Part shown: piece after piece, positions 1-5,103 of the stretch
Position numbering within the stretch: the stretch's first letter is position 1
Layout: every line of letters starts with the position of its first letter
Assembly (NCBI GenBank): GCA_035546355.1
Contig: DATKEH010000134.1
Span: 1 to 6,956 of the forward strand
Source: DATKEH01 sp035546355
GTDB taxonomy: Bacteria; Acidobacteriota; Thermoanaerobaculia; Multivoradales; JAIOJS01
Length of the DNA stretch: 6,956 nucleotides
Direction: 5' to 3'
Notes under the pieces: model-generated
The model's input: the letters and a program-made list of their open reading frames with translations, nothing else
Databases searched by the model: none
Told to the model about the DNA's origin: nothing
Translations under genes and position numbers: made by a program

Positions 1-1344
1 CGCCAGGAGGACTTCATGGCCAGCTCGGGCGTGCAGCGGGAGGCCGCCGCCCTCGACGACGCCGAGGTGGTGTTCGTCGGCTACGGCATCGAGGCGCCGG
101 AGTACGAGTGGGACGACTACAAGGGCGCCGACCTCGACGGCAAGGTCCTGCTGATGCTCAACAACGACCCCGACTGGGACCCCGAGCTGTTCGCCGGCGA
201 GCGCCGCCTCTACTACGGGCGCTGGACCTACAAGTACGAGAGCGCCGCACGCCACGGCGCAGCCGGCGCGATCATCATCTATACCCACCCGTCGGCGGGA
301 TACCCCTGGCAGGTGGTGCAGACCTCGTGGAGCGGTGAACAGTTCGAGCTGCCGGCGGCGGACGAGCCGCGGATCCAGGTAGCCGGCTGGCTCACCGAGG
401 CCGCCGCCAGCGAGATGGTGGCCCTCGGCGGCCACTCGCTCGAGGAGCTCGTGGAGCAGGCGAGGAGCCGGGAGTTCGCGCCGGTGCCGCTGGCCGTCCG
501 CACTTCGCTGCGCCTGCAGAACGCCGTGCGCCAGGTGCAGACGGCCAATGTCCTCGGGCGCCTGCCGGGCCGCGACGCCGAGCTCACCGAGGAGGCGGTC
601 GTCTACAGCGCCCACCACGACCACCTCGGCGTCGCCGACCCGGCCGACGTCGAGGGGGACGACCTGATCTACAACGGCGCGCTGGACAACGCGGCGGGAT
701 GCGCGCAGGTGCTGGCCATCGCCAGGGCCTTCACCGAGCTGCCGCAGCCGCCGCGCCGGTCGATCCTGCTGGCCTTCGTCGGCGCCGAGGAGCAGGGCCT
801 GCTGGGCTCGAAGTACTTCGCCGAGCACCCCACCATCCCTGCCGGCAGGATGGCGGCGGTGATCAACTACGACCGCGGCAACATCTGGGGCAGGACCAGC
901 GACCTCACCTTCGTCGGCATGGAGAAGTCCGACCTCGGGGAGCTGGTGCAGCGCCTGGCCGAGGAGCAGGGGCGGACGGTCAAACCCGATCAGTTCCCCG
1001 ACCGCGGCTTCTACTACCGCTCGGACCAGTTCAGCTTCGCCAAGGTCGGCGTGCCCGGCATCTACCTCGACACCGGCACCGAGTTCGTCGGCAGACCCGA
1101 AGGCTGGGGCAAGGAGCAGATCGAGGCCTGGGAGGCGGAACACTACCACCAGCCGAGCGACGAGCTGGTCGACGACTGGAGCTTCGACGGCATGGTCGAC
1201 GACGCCCGGCTGGGTTTCAAGGCCGGGGTGCACCTCGCCGAACGCGAGGCGCTTCCCCGATGGACGCCTGGCGACGAGTTCGAGGCGGCGCGCGAGGCCG
1301 CGCTCGAGGAGGTCGCAGCGCAGCGGACGGCCGGCGGCTCGTAG
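1..1344 (+). CDS. M28-family zinc aminopeptidase with PA domain, 5'-truncated by window edge
   Basis: The frame is open from base 1 and runs to a TAG stop, giving 447 residues of a longer protein; numbering here starts at the codon at base 1. A protease-associated (PA) type segment lies at about residues 20-160, beginning with VVFVGYGIEAPEYEWDDYKG, a typical entry to this insert. The M28 catalytic domain follows at about 180-430. All co-catalytic zinc residues expected for the family are visible: H205 and D207 in AHHDHLG, bridging D229 in GALDNAAG, the E263/E264 pair (general base and zinc ligand) in GAEEQG, D291 in INYDRG, and H383 in YHQPSDE. Family knowledge says such enzymes remove N-terminal residues from peptides and are usually exported; the signal peptide would lie off the left edge. 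An ATG at 16 has a good upstream AGGAGG, but starting there would cut into the conserved fold, so I treat the gene as partial. It converges on the deaminase gene with a 17-base gap. Exact substrate is unknown. Confidence 0.93.
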   Translation, partial: RQEDFMASSGVQREAAALDDAEVVFVGYGIEAPEYEWDDYKGADLDGKVLLMLNNDPDWDPELFAGERRLYYGRWTYKYESAARHGAAGAIIIYTHPSAGYPWQVVQTSWSGEQFELPAADEPRIQVAGWLTEAAASEMVALGGHSLEELVEQARSREFAPVPLAVRTSLRLQNAVRQVQTANVLGRLPGRDAELTEEAVVYSAHHDHLGVADPADVEGDDLIYNGALDNAAGCAQVLAIARAFTELPQPPRRSILLAFVGAEEQGLLGSKYFAEHPTIPAGRMAAVINYDRGNIWGRTSDLTFVGMEKSDLGELVQRLAEEQGRTVKPDQFPDRGFYYRSDQFSFAKVGVPGIYLDTGTEFVGRPEGWGKEQIEAWEAEHYHQPSDELVDDWSFDGMVDDARLGFKAGVHLAEREALPRWTPGDEFEAAREAALEEVAAQRTAGGS

Positions 1345-1348
1345 AGCC
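1336..1348. terminator. Possible short hairpin between convergent genes
   Basis: A perfect 5-base-pair stem, GGCTC and GAGCC, with a 3-base GTA loop sits across the stop codon of the plus-strand peptidase and 13 bases past the stop of the minus-strand deaminase. A stem here could serve both convergent transcripts. It is short and has no T-run on either side, so it does not look like a standard intrinsic terminator, and such stems arise easily in GC-rich DNA. This is a weak call. Confidence 0.2.
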
Positions 1349-1361
1349 CGGAGCGGGGTCC

Positions 1362-2444
1362 TCAGGAAGCCGGCGCGGTGGCGGCACGTTCGGCGGGCAC
1401 CACCGCCTCGCCGAGCAGCTCGGCGCCCAGCGCTGCGAGCTGGCGTCGGAAATCCACCTCCCGCGCCGCCCGTTCGTCCGCCGGCAGGAAGGAGGCGCGC
1501 AGCGCCTCGATGGCGAAGCCGGCGAGGGTGGGAGCATCGTAACCGAAGGCATCCCCCAGCCGCTCGTACTCCGCGCTCAGGGTGGTCCCGAAGAGTGGCG
1601 GATCGTCGGAGTTGACCGTCACCGGCACCCCGGCGCGGTAGAGCGCGTCGAAGGGGTGTTCCGTCAGCTCCGGCACTACGCCGAGGGCCAAATTGGAGCT
1701 CGGGCAGACCTCCAGGGGCACGCCGCGCGCCGCCAGCTCCTGCACCAGGTCCGGGTCCTCGACGGCGCGTACCCCGTGGCCGATACGCTCGGCGCCGCAG
1801 ACGGCGAGCACCGAGCGGATCGATCGCGGCCCGGCGTGCTCGCCGGCGTGGGCGACGCGGTGCAGACCCGCCTCGGCGGCGGCCACGAAGTGGGAGCGGA
1901 AGGGCTCGTTGGGGTGCGTCGCCTCGTAGCCCGAGAGCCCCAGCGCGACGACGCCGTGCTGCCTACCGTCCAGTGCCCACTCCGCCGTGCGATCGGCCCA
2001 GCGGTAGGGCACGTTGCGCACGATGTCGGGGACGAGCCGCAGGCGCACCCCGTGCCGCCGCTCCCCCTCCACCGCCGCCTCCCACAGCGCGTCACGGAGC
2101 TCGCCGCCGCTGCCCCCCTGCATCAGATGGGTGCCGATGGTGAAGTGCGCTTCGCTGTAGACCACGTTCTGCCGTGCCTGCTGGGCCATGAAGTCGTCCA
2201 CCAGCAGTTGGAAGTCCTCGGGTTCCCGCAGGCACAGCGAGCAGGCGAGGTAGACCTCCACGAAGTGCTCGAAGTCGCGGAAGCGGAACCACTCCCGCAG
2301 CCCCTCTGGGGTCTCGGCGGGCAGGGTCACTCGGCGGCGCCGGGCCAGCTGCAGCAGGGTCCGGGGGCGCATCGAGCCCTCGAGGTGGACGTGCAGCTCC
2401 ACCTTCGGCATCCGCCGCACGAGCTCGGCGAGCGCCGGCGTCAC
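1362..2444 (-). CDS. Adenosine-deaminase-family purine deaminase (adenosine, adenine or aminodeoxyfutalosine)
   Basis: This 360-residue protein matches the usual length of the metal-dependent deaminase family, a TIM-barrel of the amidohydrolase superfamily that hydrolyses a 6-amino purine to the 6-oxo form plus ammonia in the cytoplasm. The catalytic set is complete: zinc ligands H18 and H20 in HVHLEGS, H199 and proton-shuttling E202 in HAGE, H223 in IGHG, and D280/D281 in VNSDDPP. A CPSSN motif lies at 247-251. The residue after HVHL is Glu22; mammalian and E. coli adenosine deaminases have Asp there, which contacts the ribose 5'-OH, whereas adenine deaminases have Glu. Aminodeoxyfutalosine deaminase of the menaquinone pathway is another possibility. 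I chose the GTG at 2444 because it overlaps the coaD stop as GTGA and has AGGAG 11 bases upstream; the ATG at 2411 just before the first motif is an alternative. A longer start at 2519 would overlap coaD by 79 bases and adds only Arg/Ala/Pro-rich sequence. It is the last gene of the operon in view. Confidence 0.9.
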   Translation of the reverse strand: MTPALAELVRRMPKVELHVHLEGSMRPRTLLQLARRRRVTLPAETPEGLREWFRFRDFEHFVEVYLACSLCLREPEDFQLLVDDFMAQQARQNVVYSEAHFTIGTHLMQGGSGGELRDALWEAAVEGERRHGVRLRLVPDIVRNVPYRWADRTAEWALDGRQHGVVALGLSGYEATHPNEPFRSHFVAAAEAGLHRVAHAGEHAGPRSIRSVLAVCGAERIGHGVRAVEDPDLVQELAARGVPLEVCPSSNLALGVVPELTEHPFDALYRAGVPVTVNSDDPPLFGTTLSAEYERLGDAFGYDAPTLAGFAIEALRASFLPADERAAREVDFRRQLAALGAELLGEAVVPAERAATAPAS

Positions 2445-2929
2445 CGCCCGACCCGCTCCTCGAGGCGGCGCAGCACCCGCGCGGGCACCAGCCCCTGCAG
2501 GTCGCCGCCGAGCCGGCACACCTCCTTGACCAGCCGGCTGGAGACGAAGGTGAACTCCTCTCGCGGGGTCAGGAACACCGTCTCCACCCGCGGGTTCAGA
2601 CGCCGGTTCATCAGCGCCATCTGGAACTCGTACTCGAAGTCCGACACCGCCCGCAGGCCGCGGACGATCGCGCGCGCGTCGATGCGGTCCATGAAATGCA
2701 CCAGCAGGCCGGAAAAGCTCTCCACCCGCAGCTGCGGGTCCTCACCGAGGGCCTCGCGGATCATCTCCACCCGCTCGGCGACCGAGAACAGGGGCTTCTT
2801 CTCGAGGTTCTCCAGCACCGCCACCACGATCACGTCGAACAGCGGCCGGCAGCGGGCGACGATGTCCAGGTGCCCCTCGTGAAGCGGGTCGAAGGAGCCG
2901 GGGTAGACGGCGGTCCGCTTCTCGCTCAC
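2441..2929 (-). CDS. coaD: Phosphopantetheine adenylyltransferase (CoaD)
   Basis: The 162-residue product matches bacterial CoaD in length and motifs throughout. CoaD transfers an adenylyl group from ATP to 4'-phosphopantetheine, giving dephospho-CoA and pyrophosphate, the penultimate step of CoA synthesis, in the cytoplasm as a hexamer. The nucleotidyltransferase signature is YPGSFDPLHEGH at 9-20, with the (T/H)xGH-type H17 and H20. Also visible are the KKPLFS segment at 44-49 (substrate-binding Lys region), RGLRAVSDFEYE at 90-101, and the C-terminal nucleotide-binding VSSRLVKEV at 129-137. The GTG start at 2929 overlaps the stop of the upstream propeller gene as GTGA and has GGAGG just upstream; longer frames to 3079 would run into the propeller gene and add sequence unlike CoaD. 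Its stop overlaps the deaminase start. In many bacteria coaD sits beside rsmD; here it is instead between an exported protein and a deaminase. Nothing suggests loss of function. Confidence 0.97.
   Translation of the reverse strand: MSEKRTAVYPGSFDPLHEGHLDIVARCRPLFDVIVVAVLENLEKKPLFSVAERVEMIREALGEDPQLRVESFSGLLVHFMDRIDARAIVRGLRAVSDFEYEFQMALMNRRLNPRVETVFLTPREEFTFVSSRLVKEVCRLGGDLQGLVPARVLRRLEERVGR
2456..2460 (-). promoter_or_regulatory. Ribosome binding site for the deaminase gene
   Basis: AGGAG on the minus strand lies inside the 3' end of coaD, 11 bases before the GTG at 2444. The spacing is slightly long. It supports the GTG start, which shares the 4-base GTGA overlap with the coaD stop. Confidence 0.5.
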
Positions 2930-5103
2930 CGCACCTCCCCCGACAGGTCGACGGTGGTGACGTTGAAGGCCGCGTCGCTGAGCCGCAGGATGACCAGCCG
3001 AGCTCCAGCCGGCACCGTCAAGTGGAGGGTCTCGGTCCGCCCGTCGAGCAGGCCGTCGGCGGGAGGCGCCGGCTCCCACGGCCCGCCGTCGACGCTGTAG
3101 GCGGCCTCGCGGATGGGGTTCTGGGCGTCGCTCACCGACACGGTCAGCCCTTCGCCGCTACGCTGTACCCGGCCGACGACGGGCGGCGTGTGGTCCACCA
3201 CCACCGGCTCGCTCACCCGCCGGTCGCTCAACCCTTCCCCCTCTTCGCCGGGATTGCGGTCCGCCGCCTGCAGACGGAAGCGGTAGACGCCATCCGGCAG
3301 AGCCGTCGCATCGAAGCTGTAGTGGGTCTCGGTGAGCTTGTCCACCACCCGCAGCCACTCCCCCTCCGGCTCGTCGCTGCGGAAGTCCAGGGTATAGACG
3401 AGGTCGTCGTCGTTGGGGTCGACGGCCTTCCAGCGGAGGGTGCGATAGCCCTTCTTCCACAGCGTCTTCAGCCGCCGGTCGCCGTCGCTCGAGGCGGGCT
3501 CTAGGGAAGTGAAGATGCCGTCGCGCGTGGGGTGGGCCGGTTCGTACACCTGCTCTCCGGGGTTGAAGTTGTAGGGCACCAGGATCTGGCCGGGCTCGAG
3601 CACCTCCAGCTCGGTGATACGTGGCGCCAGGTTCTCCTGCCGGAAGCTCACCTCGCCGCCGGTCAGGGCCGGGGTCGCCCCGCCCTCGCCGCTCAGCTCC
3701 GCCCGCCACTGCAGGTAACGGCCCGCCGGCACCTCGGCCAGCGACAGTTCCTGCCCCTGGCGTGCCGGCGTCCACTCGGTCCAGGTACGGTCGGGATCGG
3801 CGCTGATGCCGCTGCGGAAGCTGAAGGCCACCTCGGTACCCGCGGGGGCGCCCCCCCGCCAGCGAAAGGTGCCGAACCGCGCGATATGCCCGGCATCGAG
3901 CACGGCGCTGGTGTAGGTGCCCCGGCGCGCGCCGCCCCGCTCGAGGCGATAGAAGGCGCCGGCGTTGGTGGTGGCAAAGGCGGGCATCCCGTCCTCGTCG
4001 GGGACGACGGCCATCACCTGCCGCTCGTCGACGTCGTTCTCCAGCACCAGGTCGCGGTCGCGCACCGTATAGACCTTCCCCTCGAGCCCCGTTCCCACCC
4101 ACAGTCGGTCGCCGGACCACAGCAGCGAGTGGACCGTCTCGTCGTCGAGCCTGGCGGCGGATACCACGCTGCCGCCGGGCGTGATGCGCAGGATCTCGGA
4201 ACGGGGCCCCTTGAAGCCGGGCGGCCGGCTGCCCACCGACTCGGGCGAAGCGGAGCCCTCTTCGACCACCACCACGGTGACCTCGCCGGCGCCCTCACTC
4301 TCCTCCTGGTCTCCCTTCTCGGACTGCTGCGGGGCGGACAGCTGCACCTGGCTCGCCTCCGAGGCCACCGCCGCCGCCCAGGCGGTACCGTCGGGAGCGA
4401 CGGCCAGCGCGGCGATCTCCGGCTGGATGGCGTCGTGGAGCGTGCGGACGCGGGAGCCGTCGATGCGCACGATCAGCCCGGTGCCGGCGGTGCCGGCGAG
4501 CACGGCGCCGTCGGGCAGCACCAGGACCGTCCGCACGTGGGTGTCGTCGCTGTCCCACACTACCCGCCCCTCCCCCTGCCGGTCGACGCGGAAGAGCTTG
4601 CCCTGGGTACCGGTGGCCACCAGCAGATCGCCTCCAGGCGCGCCAGCCAACCCCCAGACGTAGGTCTCGCCGGGAGCGAAGAAGGTCTCGGTGGCGCCGC
4701 CGCGGTGACGGTAGACCTTGCCCTCGGGTGACGAGCCGGCGTACACCGTGCCGTCGCCGTCCGCCCACACCGCGAACACTTCCGGCTCCTCGGTGGCGAA
4801 CAGCTGCCGCACCGCGCCGGAGCGCTCTACCAGCAGCACGCGGCCGGCGTTGCCGGTGCCCACCACCCACCCCTCGGGGTGCGGGGCGGCGGAGAGGACG
4901 AAAGGCTCGTCGAGCGGCGTCAGCCGCTCCGCCCGTGGCGCCAGCCGCAGCGTGCCGTGGGGGTCGATGGAAATCCCTGCCAGCGTGCCGCGCAGGAAGG
5001 CCTCCCGCGACTGCAGGCGCAGGATGTGGACCGACGGCGCCGCCAGCGCCGGGGCGGCGGCCAGCAAGGCCGCCAGGGCGGCCGGCAGGACGCGACGGCT
5101 CAT
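2926..5103 (-). CDS. Secreted seven-repeat beta-propeller protein with C-terminal beta-sandwich domains, function unknown
   Basis: The 725-residue product begins with a signal peptide (RR at 3-4, an Ala/Leu core, probable cleavage after ALA at about 21), so it should be exported. Residues about 75-390 hold seven copies of a strand pattern of the type VGTG-x-x-GKVYRV, near 80, 120, 160, 200, 240, 333 and 374, spaced about 40 residues, as expected for a seven-bladed propeller. The fifth repeat is split by an acidic, low-complexity insert at about 249-300. Residues about 395-490 look like a beta-sandwich (SAVLDAGHIARFGTFRW, then a WTEWTP and RYLQWRAEL pattern). Residues about 550-640 resemble a fibronectin-III or Ig-like domain (TLRWKAVDPNDDDLVYTL and DGVYRFRLQAADRNP), and about 641-725 a second Ig-like domain. 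No catalytic motif is seen; a binding or scaffold role in the periplasm or at the cell surface is inference. The ATG overlaps the stop of the S55 peptidase gene and its own stop overlaps the coaD start. I do not recognise a named family. Confidence 0.88.
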   Translation of the reverse strand: MSRRVLPAALAALLAAAPALAAPSVHILRLQSREAFLRGTLAGISIDPHGTLRLAPRAERLTPLDEPFVLSAAPHPEGWVVGTGNAGRVLLVERSGAVRQLFATEEPEVFAVWADGDGTVYAGSSPEGKVYRHRGGATETFFAPGETYVWGLAGAPGGDLLVATGTQGKLFRVDRQGEGRVVWDSDDTHVRTVLVLPDGAVLAGTAGTGLIVRIDGSRVRTLHDAIQPEIAALAVAPDGTAWAAAVASEASQVQLSAPQQSEKGDQEESEGAGEVTVVVVEEGSASPESVGSRPPGFKGPRSEILRITPGGSVVSAARLDDETVHSLLWSGDRLWVGTGLEGKVYTVRDRDLVLENDVDERQVMAVVPDEDGMPAFATTNAGAFYRLERGGARRGTYTSAVLDAGHIARFGTFRWRGGAPAGTEVAFSFRSGISADPDRTWTEWTPARQGQELSLAEVPAGRYLQWRAELSGEGGATPALTGGEVSFRQENLAPRITELEVLEPGQILVPYNFNPGEQVYEPAHPTRDGIFTSLEPASSDGDRRLKTLWKKGYRTLRWKAVDPNDDDLVYTLDFRSDEPEGEWLRVVDKLTETHYSFDATALPDGVYRFRLQAADRNPGEEGEGLSDRRVSEPVVVDHTPPVVGRVQRSGEGLTVSVSDAQNPIREAAYSVDGGPWEPAPPADGLLDGRTETLHLTVPAGARLVILRLSDAAFNVTTVDLSGEVR
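2934..2938 (-). promoter_or_regulatory. Ribosome binding site for coaD
   Basis: GGAGG on the minus strand lies inside the last codons of the propeller gene, 4 bases before the GTG start of coaD. The spacing is short but the match is strong. It decides the GTG start over longer in-frame alternatives. Confidence 0.6.

Noticed and set aside
5..18. AGGAGG at 5-10 followed by an ATG at 16 looks like a true start for the M28 peptidase gene.
   Set aside because: The frame stays open upstream and the residues before the ATG (RQEDF) fit the conserved run leading into the PA segment of this family. A protein starting here would lack the signal peptide and N-terminal part of the fold, so the match is most likely chance.
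1345..1361. Possible small gene, RNA or promoter in the only intergenic gap.
   Set aside because: Only 17 bases separate two convergent stops; there is no room for a gene, and both flanking promoters must lie outside the window.
2445..2519. A 25-codon N-terminal extension of the deaminase beginning at an ATG at 2519.
   Set aside because: It lies wholly within the coaD reading frame region and encodes Arg/Ala/Gly/Pro-rich sequence not found in the family. The GTG at 2444 has a ribosome binding site and the same overlap design as the other junctions.
699..2882. A 727-codon open frame on the plus strand crosses the end of the peptidase gene and runs antisense through the deaminase and coaD genes.
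   Set aside because: Its product is Arg/Gly/Ala/His-rich without recognisable motifs and it is overlaid on three genes with clear family motifs. Long antisense open frames are expected at this GC content.
3532..4731. A 399-codon plus-strand open frame antisense to the propeller gene, and several others nearby up to 5649.
   Set aside because: Composition is typical of GC-rich shadow frames, with no domain or motif, and the minus-strand gene there has a signal peptide and regular repeats.
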